A stretch of DNA of 64,000 bases from Pseudocercospora fijiensis CIRAD86 (Eukaryota > Ascomycota > Dothideomycetes > Mycosphaerellales > Mycosphaerellaceae): NCBI RefSeq assembly GCF_000340215.1, contig NW_006921532.1:7220550-7284549 (forward strand), in the 5' to 3' direction. The notes below the pieces were generated by a model. The model saw only the letters and a program-made list of their open reading frames with translations. It made no database searches and was not told where the DNA came from. This document shows, piece after piece, positions 1 to 11,800 of this stretch. Numbering within the stretch: position 1 is the stretch's first letter; every line of letters starts with the position of its first letter. Both the position numbers and the translations under genes were made by a program.

Positions 1-905
1 AAAGGCGAGCTCCGCCAGGGCGTCTTGGTCACGATCAGGGAGCACGATACAATCAAGTGGCGCCACTGGTACCGAAGCCTCATTGGCAATCTCTGTTCAC
101 TCTGTCTGACCTTTGTAGGGGCTGTGTTACGCCATTAGTCCTCAGCAACTGGAAGGACGTGTCTGGTGGCGACATGGATCTGATCGATGGCTACGACGAG
201 CTTCCAGCCGATGCACAGGAGAAAGTAGAGCGCGCTCTGCAGCAGGGTCATGTCGACGACGCTGATTGGAAGGGCGTGAGTCACTTCTTGACCACTATTC
301 TACACTATATCTGACTGACACCACCTCAGGACATCGAGTTGAACAGACTGGAGAACAATCCAAAAGGGGGCCTATTCTTCACAGCCGCACAGAAGAAGAA
401 GATGGCCAAGGAGGCAGGCGAGGTGAGCTCAGTCTCGATCAACGTCTGGATATACATTGACCACGTGCAGGACATGGACCAAGATGATGCGCCAAAGAAG
501 AAGACGACCAACAAGCGCAAGCAGGTCGATAGTGACGATGAAGCTGAGGACAAGCCTGCACCGAAGAAGCGTGGTAAGAAGGCTAAGGTCGAGGAGGATG
601 CTGTCGAGGAGCCTTCCAAAGCACCTGCCAAGGCCGCTGTTGACGACCAGGCAGACGGTGAAGCTCCTGCACCCAAGAAGTCCAGAGCTAAGAAGGCAAA
701 GCCAGTCAAGACCGAGGATCCGAGCGACGACGTTGACGAAGCAGTGCAGCCTGGCGAGTCCGAGGACGAGATGCCGGCTCCGAAGCCAACTGCCAAAGCA
801 ACCAAAGCCAAGGGCAAGAGCAAGGCTGCTAAGAGCAGTGATGCAGAGCCAAAGCCTCAACGCAAGGGCAGAGCTCGTAAGGCTGCCGTTGAGGATGAAG
901 ACTAA
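1..905 (+). CDS. PARP-type zinc-finger nuclear protein (5' part outside window)
   Basis: The frame is open from base 1, so the gene begins upstream. Spliced exons are 1-68, 119-275, 330-422 and 471-905; the introns (69-118, 276-329, 423-470) all have GT...AG ends. The first residues give the second half of a PARP-type zinc finger: KWRHWGCVTP supplies the His and Cys of a C-x2-C...H-x2-C site whose first two Cys lie outside the window, followed by the family's acidic stretch (LIDGYDELP) and ADWKG. The C-terminal ~150 residues are disordered, alternating acidic patches with Lys-rich clusters (KKRGKKAK, KKSRAKKAK, RKGRARK) that look like nuclear localisation signals. In this family the zinc finger recognises DNA breaks. 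No PARP catalytic domain follows, so this is a stand-alone finger protein of unknown role. Intron 3 is 48 nt, a multiple of three without a stop, so retention would add 16 residues. Confidence 0.85.
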
Positions 906-2236
906 GCTGCACCTACCCTCCCTCTATCAGTCTGGATGCGAAGAAAAAAGCACCCTATTTACTCGTACGATAATCTGCACGGTGGACTCTTGCACATCTA
1001 CGGCCTGCAAGTATTTCTATCTGCATCGATGCAAGTGCCAGGCGGGCATGACAGCGCGAGGTTGTTCAAGTCCGCAGCGAAAAGCAGAGCATGTTCTTAT
1101 TTGTTAGCACGATACCCAGCGATATATCGCTTTGTTTTGAGGAAATCAATCATTCAACACCACGACAGACGTAGCTCTCGAGTGCTTTCAAAGGAGCCAA
1201 TTCCTGATCCCTGTGGCCAGTGCTAGATGTCTGCGATACGCGAACTGGTCATAATAAAGCGCCCGCGACTGCCATGAGCAGGACTCTGTTGTCAATACCA
1301 CACAGTCACAATGCACGAGATATCATCGCGTCACGACTCACGAAATATAGGGTTCGCGATCAGATCTGCTGAAGATCGGATCGCAAAGCCTAAATCTGCC
1401 TCCCTAGTCTGTGCATCTGTGCCCGCGCTAGGCTCTTTCGCCGACGTCGATAATGTCTAGTCCTCTTCACAAGAACGCTTTCTCCACGACTAACAATCTA
1501 GGTATCTATCAGCAGAATGAGACACGGATGTAAGTCTCAAGCGTCTAGACAGTAACTTGAATCAGACTCACTGCTTGCTATTCATGATCATTGCCGACAT
1601 GCATGCGAAGCCTGTCGATGTTGCTCGATCTTGAGTATGTATTTCTCGAAAGCTAGGCTAGAAAAGGGTAAGAATATACTGAAGTGTTTGCTTGGTTAGG
1701 TGAATCCGGTCTTAAGGGTTGTTGGAGAATTGCTGACGTTGAATTTGTCGGCGTTTGAAATGGCATGTCCATCCCCGAGTTGCGTTCTTGCGATGCGTAA
1801 ACCTGTCATACCGCCATCAATCTTCGTAGCGGCTGTGCTCACTAGACGCCGTGCATGTCCTTAAAACGCAGAGCGCCATGTTATGCTGCAAAGGTATCAG
1901 CGTTTTCGAAACTCCTTCGATCTATTGCGATCTCTAGCCATCGTCAGTCAATTAGTCTGGGCCAAACTTGTGCCCCGTCACGCCGGATATCACGTGATGT
2001 TTGCAATCGCACAGTAGCTGCTCGCCATCGGGAACCAAACGGAACGGCGAGAGACAACCTATCAATGCATGGCCAAGTTCGCAGAGGAAGGCATTGCGGT
2101 GACGTGTCGTTATCAGTGCAAACATTTGTCCCGAAAAAGTGCAGCGCACGCTCATTGTATTTCCACAGCACTGGTGTTGGCTCTTTGCTTCACCGTAGTA
2201 TGTTACACGTCCTCTTCCCAGTCTCCCTCAACGCAT
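906..2236. other. intergenic, no gene recognised
   Basis: This is the downstream region of the zinc-finger gene and of the oppositely oriented ATP14 gene (convergent). A short reading frame at 936-1226 has no family resemblance, intron structure or codon pattern that I can support. The frame at 1855-2412 lies mostly opposite the last ATP14 exon. Several short AT-rich stretches follow the stop codon, but I cannot place a poly(A) site. There is no repeat or RIP signature here. Confidence 0.5.
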
Positions 2237-2721
2237 CTAATGGTGACCATGGGCCTCTTCCTCTTCATCCTCCTCAACAAACCAATCCTGAACTGGAGCA
2301 GACTCTCCCGCGCTTGCCTGACCTGCTACTTCTGGTGTCTGCTGCTCGTATGCCTGGAGGTCGTTCTGGAGGTCGGCCTCTTCTGGTGATGGTGGTGGCT
2401 TTGGGACGGTAAACTTTTGAACTTGGCCTTCGGAATCATTGGCCTTGAGCGGAGCTGGCTTGTAAGCCTTGAGCTCCTTGAGGTACATATCTTGCACGAG
2501 ATCCGCTGGAGCTATTGTTAGTCATTGGCGCAAATTTTAGCTTGCTATTGTCGTTGCGTACCCTGCCTCACTGCGGTGGGCGTGATGAAGGTGCGGCGGA
2601 GGGTGACGGCATTCTGGCGCAGGGCGGCTCTCGCGAGCGATTGGGACTGCCAATGTCAGTATTGTCAGGAGCACCAATGTGTATAGATACCTACCGAAGC
2701 CCTCAATGTCTGGCCGAGCAT
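2237..2721 (-). CDS. ATP14: F1Fo ATP synthase subunit h, mitochondrial
   Basis: Subunit h is a small peripheral-stalk protein of the mitochondrial ATP synthase. Three exons on the minus strand (2721-2695, 2646-2562, 2511-2237) are separated by introns of 48 and 50 nt with GTAGGT/GTACGC donors and CAG/TAG acceptors, and give 128 residues. The start MLGQTLRASSQSLARAALRQ and the following TLRRTFITP form a typical basic, Ser-rich mitochondrial presequence. The mature part begins near APADLVQDMYLKELKAYKP, which is the family signature, continues with PPPSPEEADLQNDLQAYE, and ends in an acidic tail with a HGHH terminus. Splicing is supported because both junctions restore the family sequence (TAVRQ|APADL). 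The gene is divergent from TFIIB and convergent with the zinc-finger gene. Confidence 0.93.
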
Positions 2722-3607
2722 GATTATGGAGTGCGAGGGGTGCGGATGGCGTGTCGGCTGCTCTGCAAGCAAGCTCGTGAACGAGGTCTTCTTCAAGTCG
2801 GTCTCCAAAGTGGCTAGCGCCGCGGCTTCACCCGAGCCGACACCCGAAGGCAGCGAGGCAGCGAGGCGAAGTCAAGAGTCTTCGCCAGCCTTCTACACTT
2901 CTCATTCTCAACCCTCAACCTCCCTCTGCACCGCGAGTCCCAGATATCGCTGTCGCACACGCCGAAATCGAGACAAACACTTCGTCACACTCAAAAAGTT
3001 GCTGGCAACTGATTTTAGCGAGCCGACGGCGCCCTTCTACGGTCTTTCTGCGAGATTGCGACACCAGCTGAGTCGCACGCTCAAGGACACCTTCACTGGT
3101 TGAAGACCGGACCCAACGTGCAAACACCCTCGTTCACCACCTACCCTCACGCTCATCGTCACCGCAAACGCGAGTCGTCCCATCCGACAAGCACAAGCAC
3201 CGCGAACATACCGCGCGCAGGTCACCGAGCGTGAGGTACGTGGAAAGTCCCCTCCCCTCCTACGTAGCAGCAAGCATTTGCGCCTTTGTGCGAAACAAAT
3301 AAAGAAAACTTTCGTACCCTTCGCTTTCCGGAAGCAAATCACCTTCACTGCAGTTTGCTGTTCACTCCCTTCTTCCCTTCACATGCGCCGTCGCTAACAC
3401 GAGTGTCCTTAGCTGCGATCACTCAGACGCGCCTTTGTCCATCATTTAGTTCTCAACACCGCCAAAACGTATTCTCCACTCTTCATCCGCTGCTACGCAA
3501 AGAACCACAAGCTACAGAAGAGTTCCAAAGGTATCAAGAAGCGAAACACCGCGCGCTTCGTGGAGACAATCAAGAGCTCTTTCCCGATCCGCAAGCCGCT
3601 CGAGGCG
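2722..3607. promoter_or_regulatory. shared divergent promoter region of ATP14 and TFIIB
   Basis: 886 bp separate the start codons of ATP14 (minus) and TFIIB (plus), so both promoters and leaders must lie here. The half nearest TFIIB is pyrimidine-rich (around 3350-3480), common upstream of fungal housekeeping genes. No TATA box can be assigned with confidence. The reading frames here (for example 3286-3810) conflict with TFIIB and show no recognisable domain. Confidence 0.45.
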
Positions 3608-4760
3608 ATGACTCAAGGGTTGTCTCCGGGAGCGATCCCAGAGGCACCCAAGATGCCGGTAGAGGAAGAGTGGCACGAGAACCTCAACGTCCGCTTGATG
3701 TGCCGCGACTGTCGCGAAGATCCACCAGATCTCCGCGAGGACCACGCCAGCGGCGACCTCATCTGCGGCAGCTGCGGACTCGTTTTGCAGGAGCGCTCCA
3801 TCGACACTAGCAGTGAATGGCGCACCTTCTCTAACGACGATCAGGGCAACGACGACCCTAGCCGTGTCGGTGATGGCCCGAACGCTCTTCTGAACGGTGC
3901 CCAGCTGAACACCAGCATCGCGTTTGGCGATGGTGGCATTCGCAGCAAGGAGCTTCACCGCGCCCAGAACAAGGCGAATCTTGACAAGGGAAATAAGACC
4001 CTTCTTCAGGCCTACAAGCAGATCGGCGCTCTCTGTGATGGGTGGCAGCTTCCCAACAGCGTCTCAGACACGGCCAAGCACATCTTCAAGGATGCCGATG
4101 AGAGTCGTCTGTTCAAGGGCAAGTCTCAGGAGGCTCTGATTGCGGGATGCGTCTTCCTCGCCTGCCGTCGCAACAATGTCGCGCGGTCCTTCCGCGAGGT
4201 CATGGAGCTGACGAAGGTCAGCAAGAAGGAAATTGGTCGTACGTTCAAGCTCCTCGAGAACTTTTTGATGAACAAGGAAAAGGACAAGGGCGCTTCTGGC
4301 GCCACTTCTATGGTTGCAGGAGGTAAGCTAACATAATCTACGCATAGGCGTCATCCGGCCATTGATTCACATGCTAACACTTTCAGGTACCGTCGTCTAC
4401 AACGAGCAGTACAAGGGCAGCACAAGCTCCGACCCGGCCGATCTCTGCCAGCGCTTCTGCAGTCAGCTCGATATGGACCAGCGCACGACCAACATGGCCA
4501 TCGCGCTTGCAACGCGTATGGGCGTCACTGGTGTCCTTGCTGGACGTTCGCCACTGTCCTCTGCTGCTGCCTGTATCTACATGGCTGGTCAGCTCATGGG
4601 TCAAGCGAAGAATCCGAAGGAGATCCAGGCCGTTGCCAAGGTCAGCGACAGCACCATTCGACACGCGTACAAGCTGCTGTACCTGGAGAAGGACAAGCTG
4701 ATCACCGAGGAGATCATCGGTCGTGGTGCCGACCCCGAGAAGTTGACCAAGCCATCTTAG
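3608..4760 (+). CDS. SUA7: transcription initiation factor TFIIB
   Basis: TFIIB bridges TBP at the promoter with RNA polymerase II and helps choose the start site. Two exons (3608-4322, 4387-4760) encode 362 residues; the 64-nt intron splits a Gly codon (VAG|G|TVVYNEQ). The N-terminal zinc ribbon is clear: C32-x2-C35 (MCRDC) and C53-x2-C56 (ICGSCG). It is followed by the B-reader segment (SEWRTFSND), then two cyclin-like repeats, roughly residues 125-235 (ELHRAQNK...LLENFL) and 260-350 (DLCQRFCSQLDM...YKLLYL). I chose the ATG at 3608 because it leaves a short leader before the conserved WHENLNVRLMCRDC. The in-frame ATG at 3653 (MPVEEEW) is a possible alternative, and upstream in-frame codons offer no ATG. 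Length and order match the family, and all four zinc ligands are present. Confidence 0.95.
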
Positions 4761-5953
4761 AAAGGTGGTCGAGATGATTCAGCTTCCTCGGCAGTCCCAC
4801 CAACACCCGCTTGTGACGGGCCACCGCCTGTCCACACACCTGTCCGCTACTTCTGAGGGATAGCCGTGATTGGCTCAGACCCATCGAGTTATGGACTTTT
4901 GAGTCGCGATTACTCACGATTTGCGACTTCTTCCCAGTCACGGAAGCTTTCTGTCTGCGACTTTCCGCGACTACAACACGAATAGCAACACTTGCTAGCA
5001 CTGCATCATTTCGATCGCATCGGTGTGCCTCACGGCTTTACTTCTGACTTCACTGTCGAAGGCTGATTGCAGCGATCCTCACCCTCACTACATGGCTCTG
5101 CTATGTTGCTCTTTTATGGAGCTGGGACTGGTTATTGGAAAATTTCTTCTTCGAACATTGTGTTATACAGAGCGATTTGCTCATCAAGGGCTAAAAAGCA
5201 CCGGGATGGGATTATGGTTGGGAGCGTTCACTGCGATGCTTTCTCAGATTGATTAAAATGCATGCTATCTCACGATACCCCGAGAATGGTCATGTTTTGA
5301 ATTTTTGCTGAAGCGTTCGTTGTATTTGCTACGGATAGACGAGACAATGAAGTGCGATAATGGTGCGATACGCTGTCCCTTCGACGCTCCGCCTGGTTCC
5401 CATGCTTTCCTTTCCAGGTGCTTCATATCCGAGCATCTCCATACCAGGGGATGAATCACATCACAACGGACATGTGAGCCTGCGCTTTCTCGTGCGAGAA
5501 ATCGAGCCGCAACCGTCCCGACGTGGACCCAAAATGCAACTTCCCGTTCGGTACTCCTTGTAGCAGACACAGACCACCTTGAAGCTGGAGCCACACATGG
5601 GCCGGATCTCCTTTGCAGATACAACCTTGTTGACCACGTTTCTTGACAGGATAGTGCGACATTTGACACCTGCGCCTTCACTCCCACACCTCTACTACAT
5701 CCTATACCTCGTCTATGCGACTTCCAGATTCGGCGACCAGCGCACGGAATCCCCATGTTGCCGTAGACGCTGGAGTGCTCTTGCGAAGACCAAACCATCA
5801 CATCCACAGACCATGAGACATACATGATCATATAACATGTGCGATTACCACAATGAGAGATCAGAGGTGACGTTCTCGGGGCAGACGGCAAACCGTATCT
5901 ACAAAATCCATGCCTCGGCATGACGTTTTGATTCGCTCCATCTACATCTTCTA
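4761..5953. other. intergenic up to the Helitron border
   Basis: Ordinary-composition DNA (CA and TG present) between TFIIB and the first RIPed island. An open frame on the minus strand (5265-5921) covers half of it, but it starts and ends without recognisable motifs, introns or neighbours and is probably chance. The last bases before the Helitron end are ...CTTCTA, the A at 5953 being the host base expected next to a Helitron inserted in an AT dinucleotide. Confidence 0.5.
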
Positions 5954-5982
5954 CTAGTGTTTATGTGGCTCGAAGAGCCACA
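5954..5982 (-). other. Helitron 3' terminus: hairpin plus CTAG
   Basis: On the plus strand CTAG (5954-5957), TGTTTA, then TGTGGCTC-GAA-GAGCCACA (5964-5982). Read on the minus strand this is an 8-bp perfect stem with a 3-nt loop, a 6-nt spacer and CTAG, followed by T. This is the 3' architecture used by Helitron termination (hairpin followed by CTRR-3', insertion between A and T). Orientation agrees with the RepHel pseudogene. Confidence 0.75.
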
Positions 5983-6033
5983 AGTGAAGGACGAAGTGCT
6001 ATAAGTGAAGGCCGAAGAGCTATAAGTAAAGGC
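5979..6033. repeat. 21-bp subterminal tandem repeat of the Helitron
   Basis: Two full units and a partial third: 5979-5999, 6000-6020 and 6021-6033, consensus around AAGTGAAGGMCGAAGWGC. The first unit begins CACA and the later ones TATA, exactly the change expected from RIP acting on CpA. The repeat abuts the terminal hairpin. Confidence 0.7.
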
Positions 6034-8880
6034 TAAGGCGACGAGCGGGGTAGGGTAAGCTAGATTCTAGAAGATTCTACGGCGGCTATAGCCGTGCCGC
6101 GCTAGGTAATAAGGCGGAAATCGTTATAAATCGCGCTTTATAAATCGCGCGCCTTTCTAATAATAACTTCTTCTACTTATTACTACTTACTACTACTACT
6201 ACTACTACTACGACTCGTTACTACTCCTCTTCTATCTTTACTAAGCTAGATACTATACCTACCCCCTATACTAGCCCTATAGAAACCCCGAGTAAGATCT
6301 CGAGCGCTACCGGTAAGTTTAATATTATTACTAAACCTTTATAACCGCGTCGCTAATAGTATTAGTCGCTTAAGTATTTAAGAGTAAGGAGGTTATCGAT
6401 CTCGCTAGTACGTCGTCTAACGAGTCTCTACCTCGCTCTACAAAGCGAGTTCTATCTAAGAAGACCGGCTCTAAGAGGGTCGCGACTCTAGTAAGTCTCG
6501 TTTATAAATACTGTTACTAGATATACTAACCCTTAAAGCTCGTTATAGGCGAAGTCTTCGTATATTTCGTTAGTAGCGTAGTACGCCGCCTTATATTCTA
6601 CTATACCGTCGTCCTCTAAGAGGGCTCTAAGACTATCGAGTACTAGTAGCCGCTAGGTACCTCTACTATAAACGTATAATCGTACGCTATACTCCTAGGA
6701 TCCGATTTTACCTAGGACTTCGGGGCTAGCTCTCCTTTCGTCTAGATAGAACCTAGCAATCGATTTGCTATAGGAATCTATATCGCCGCTGCTCGGAAGA
6801 ACGCGATAATCTAAGAATAGTATACTAATTAAGAAGTTAAAAGTTAGAAAAGGCGAGAGGAAATAAGATAAGATATACTATCTACGCTATAGGGCGCGGA
6901 CCGATATATATACTCTACGGAGGTTAGTTAGCTCTCCGCAAAAAATAAAATCTATAAAGTAACTTACAATCTTCTCCTTCCTATTTTTATCTCGTCTGCC
7001 CGTATAATAGATATATACTAGGCCTATAATATCGGTTAGCGAAGCTAGTAATATTCAATCTCGCGTTTCTTAGTACGTTACCGCCGTTATTACTATTCGT
7101 ATTATAGTCGGTTTAAAATGTATACCTAATCTAGTTAAGTCCGCTCTACTACCGCGACGACTTCTATACGAGCTCGCTTACTATCTGTTTTCCGTATATA
7201 ACCGCTTGTAATCTCGCTAATACTCTCGTAATATATGTCTCGAATATACTACGTCGGAAACGTAGGAGAATTAGAATATAATAATTCCGCTAGAAACTCG
7301 AAGAGTTACTAGAGCTATACTTCGCTTATACTTCTCCTAAGTTCTTCCGCTTTCTAAGACACTTCCGGGGTAAAGTCGTATTCCTACTAGCAGCTAGTAT
7401 CCTTAGTAGAGATAGTCTCTTAATGTTCTAGAGTGCCCTCTTCCTATTCGTACTCCGTAGATAGAGGTCGAGTGTTCGATTTCGAAGCCCGCCCGCTATC
7501 TTCGAATTCTAGTAATACTACTCTCTTCCGGTTATAGTTTATATAGCTAGTATAGCTCCTAGGATCTCCTCTATAAGCGCAATTACTATATAGTAGCTTT
7601 AGCGCTAGGTTATAGGAATAACGGCACCCTTCGAAATAACTACGGTTAGATTCGTAAGTTCTATATTTCGAAGGAAAGGGACAGTTTAGTATAGCGCAAC
7701 TTCTAGCGTCTACGCCGAGGATATAGACTAGCGCCGCTCGCCTCGCTCTCTTATCGGTACCCTTCTACGTTACGCCTTCTCCTAGTATATATATATAGCC
7801 CTCTCGAAATACTAGATCTCGCCCTTTACCGCTTACGATTTTCTTTGCTAGCGCGTAGTCCGTAGTTCTAGTTTCCTAAATTTCACCTTTTTAATATACT
7901 TCTACTACTGCTTATACGAACTGTTGCGCGTAATCCTTTCCTACTTTAGGTACAATATTAAGGCTCGACATTATATTAGCGCTAGGAATATAGTAGAGAA
8001 TCCGAAGAGAAAGGAGGATAACTAAGAGAACTGCCGGGAACTTAGCTTATATAGATAGGGGATAAGCGGCTAAATAACAAGGTTCTCGGTGCCTCGGAGA
8101 AGTAGTAATATGCTAACCGTATTTAGGTAGCTAAACTCTATACCTAAAGAGAAAAAAATACTAGTACGGATAGAGAAGTTTTGTATATATATATTATAGA
8201 GAATAACAACTAATCGCAGCCTAAAGGTCTTCTATATCGAAGTCGAGATCTGCGTCTTAAAGCATACTAAGGATCTTAGCTTCTTGTTTATATGCGACAA
8301 CCGGAGTCTTTGCCTTAGTAATATCGCCTAGCCTTAGAGTGCGAGGTAGCGTTAGAGCGTATAGTATCGAGGTCGGAGTAGAGACTTAAGTACGGGATAT
8401 AGGCTTCGAGAGCAATACGGGTTGTCCGGATAGTCGCTTCCTAGAGAACGAAGGACCTAGAATAGGCGTAGTGTCCTTAGAAATCTATTAGATTGTACGC
8501 GCCGCAAATACGGAACGAGGTATTAGTATAGGTACTAGCGTAGGTAGTATCGACGAGGCCTTAGTTAGATCTGCCTACGTAATCTCCTTCGAAGGTATTA
8601 TTTTGCCTATAACTTGTGTTATCTATTAGGCGTTACTAGGACCTAGGGCTAAGTTCTAGAGGTAGACTAAGGAGTCGTCTAGTTAGTATCTAGGAAGTTC
8701 TACGAATAACGGTCGGCGCGAAGTTTTCGCTAGTACTATAGTTAGCGTAGTTTCTCGCTAGCTTAGCTATCGTCCGACTCTAGTGTCGACTAACGTCCTA
8801 TCTTCGTCGTTACCTAGTACGAATGCCCTAGGACCCCTTTCTACCCTACGCGGAAGGCTGCTATCGCTACCTGCTTCGCG
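6034..8880. other. Helitron 3' part, no gene recognised
   Basis: Saturated RIP sequence between the terminal repeats and the RepHel tail. A minus-strand frame around 7.2-7.5 kb has longer runs between TAG/TAA codons than its surroundings, so a second, unrecognised reading frame downstream of RepHel is possible. I found no motif that names it. Confidence 0.4.
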
Positions 8881-11800
8881 GTCTAGACCCGCAAAGTTTC
8901 GAGTATACTAGTTAGGCTCGTCTTCGGGTTCTATAGCGTCTCGAGTAGAACCGGTAGGCGGTTTAGCGATTTCGGGAACGTACGCTCGAGGTACGTAGTT
9001 AAGTATACCCTACGGGCGTCGCGGTTGCTACGCTAGTCCGGTAGAGCTAGTAGGTATAGCGTATATCGCTCCGCGTAATAGGACGTTCGAGGTTATACCT
9101 ATAAACAGACTTCTATCCTTAAAAATAAAGTCGTAGAGACGCTTAGGTAGATGTAATAGAGCCGAGCGAAATACCTTGTTTAGGGAGTCGCCGCCCTACG
9201 TTAAAGCATACTTTCCGTTAATAAGTACGCGGAGGTTGTATACGTCCGTAACGCGTAAGAATGCTACGAAGAGTTAGCTATAGCTAAATACGGGCCGTCG
9301 AAGGTCGATGCCGATATATACTAGGGATTAACCCTAAGATTTATTTATCGTTATTACGAAACAAGGTCGAAGCGGAAGTTAATATCGCTTAAGGGTAAAC
9401 GGTAGGCCTTTGTTCAAATGTATCTAGATTCGCGGTATCTAGTACACTTCCTAATTATCGTCGTCTAGCAGTTTCCGAACTTTAACCCCGAACTAGAGTG
9501 TTTTTACGACGACAACCCGCGTTCTATTTACGAGTCCTACGGTCTTATAGATGTTCCGTATAATTATTATTAGTATACCTATCCGGATCCGCAGGTAAGG
9601 AATCTAGAGCTCGGTATTCTAGATAGATTTTAAAAGGCTTAAGATTTCCGGAGGCTAGTCTTTGTCGCTAGGCAACTTCTCTATCTTATCCTCGTAGCGA
9701 TATTCGCGAATTGTACCGTATAGTAGGTCGTCTACGATACGTTCGTTAATCTCGTAGGCGGTATCGTTCGTTATATAAAGGATAGCTCGAGAACGATAGA
9801 ATACTAGGTCGTACTTAGCCTTAATAATACCTTGTCTTAGAAAGACGAAATCGATAAGCTCGCTAAGGTCCTAGACTCTTCCGACGTATATTAGTAGCTT
9901 AATAAATCGATCGAATACGTCGTCGTATATAATACAGAGGGTTTAGCGGTAGAAGTCGACGTTCCGCGGATTGCTATCTACGAGCCGTATATTTTACTAG
10001 AGATAGAGCACCTTAATCTTGTTCTAGATTAGGAAGGCTTTAAATGTAATCGCTATTACGTCTGCTTCCTTCGAAGACTTCTTATACTCGGGAAGCACTA
10101 GAAGAGTCTATGCCTAGTCGCCGCCGAATACGACGGGGACTCCCGCGAAGAATAGTTCGTTACCCTAGCCGTTACTACCTAATCGTAACTTGTAAAAGAG
10201 TCGATATATAGCTATAATATCGCGTCTATTCTATATCGCGGCTTCGTTCTAAATAACTAGATAAGTCTTTCGGATTAGCTTAGCGTCTATTATGTCTTGC
10301 GTAATAGGACAGTCCTACTGCCCGGTATTGCTTAAAGGAAGTTTAAATCGGGAGTGCGCTATACGACTACTAGGAAGCAGCTATGCGGCGATACCTAAAG
10401 ACGCGATATACAGTACGATAAGGCTACGTGCTCTATAGGTCGCTACGAGTATATAGTATAGGAACGTCTTCCCGTAGCCTCCCGGACCTTAGATAAAAAA
10501 GTGCGCCGTTAACGGATTCTAGTCGATGTCGTTCGTAATATCGGTAAAGGCTCGCCTTTAACCGTTATTAAGAAGGTAGGCGTTTTGTTATACGTAGAGT
10601 TTGTTCCCGTCTTCGTTTCCTATATCGACTAGCGCTTCTTCTTAAGCGATAGCGTTATTGCTACTATGCATTTTCGCCTACGAAGGATCGGGACTCGGCA
10701 GTCTATAGCCCGATACCTTATATCCGTTAGTAACTAATTCGGTATATAGCTACTACTTACTATAACTTTTAGTAGTAGCATTCATCTTCTTATACCTTCC
10801 TACGTACCCTCCGCGCCGCAGTTCGATATATAGATCTTTATATATATCCCTCTATAGAAGACTCTACTATCGCGTAGAGTCGGCTCCGGATATCGTATCC
10901 GTTAGGATAAGTAGCACGAATATAAGACGCAATTGTCGGGAGGTGTATATCTTCTCGGCCTCCTAGAACGTATCGAGCTATTTATCTTCCGATCTTATAA
11001 GACTAGATGCAATCGCCGCCGCTCGAAAGCTCTTATATACGGTGCCGCTATATGTCCTTAAGTCGTAGAAACATTTAGTACCCCGAACGATATAGAGCAA
11101 TTTAATTAAGTATAGCATCTCGCCTTTAGGACGTAAAGGCGGGTTAAAACGCGCGATAGAGTGCACTACGCGCTTAGAACGTTTCTTCTACGCTTTATTA
11201 TATAGCGTATAGTATTTTAGAAACTTAAGATACGTTAAGCGCCGGTAAGACACGTCGTTGTCTAGTAGCAACGCGTTGTACCGAAACTACGCAACGAGCG
11301 TAGTACGTTATCGTCTATCGCCGCGCAAGTCCGCTATCGTCGCGTTATAGTTAAATACGATATTACCCCTAGGGCGCGGTAGGTAGACGTCTAGTCGAAT
11401 AACCGCGGGCTATTCTTTATAGCGCTTGCCTCCTAAGATGTTATATATCGCTATCGTAGGACTAATATATCGTATATTAACGTAGTTAGCGATCTCGTTA
11501 CCGGGAATCTCGAGGCGGGCAGTCGCACGGTCGGCGCCCTTATAGACGTACTTATTAATATATTTGATCGCCCGTAATAAGCGGACCTACTCGACGTTAA
11601 TATAGGCGTTAAACCGCTTTAGTAGGTATAGATTGTACGGTACGATATAACGATTGTCGAAGAGGAACGCGCGATTCCTCCTCTTATTCTATGTCCTCCC
11701 GTTACGGCGTCTGCGATATTTCGGAAACGCGATATTAGTTACTACTATCTCGTCCGAGAACTCTATAGGGAATCCCTTAGAATACGTCCCTTCGGAGTGT

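Noticed and set aside
1855..2412. Plus-strand frame of 185 codons
   Set aside because: Overlaps the last ATP14 exon in antisense; the minus-strand ATP14 match and its splice sites explain the sequence better.
5265..5921. Minus-strand frame of about 218 codons next to the Helitron
   Set aside because: No domain, no supported ATG context or intron pattern; amino-acid composition looks random.
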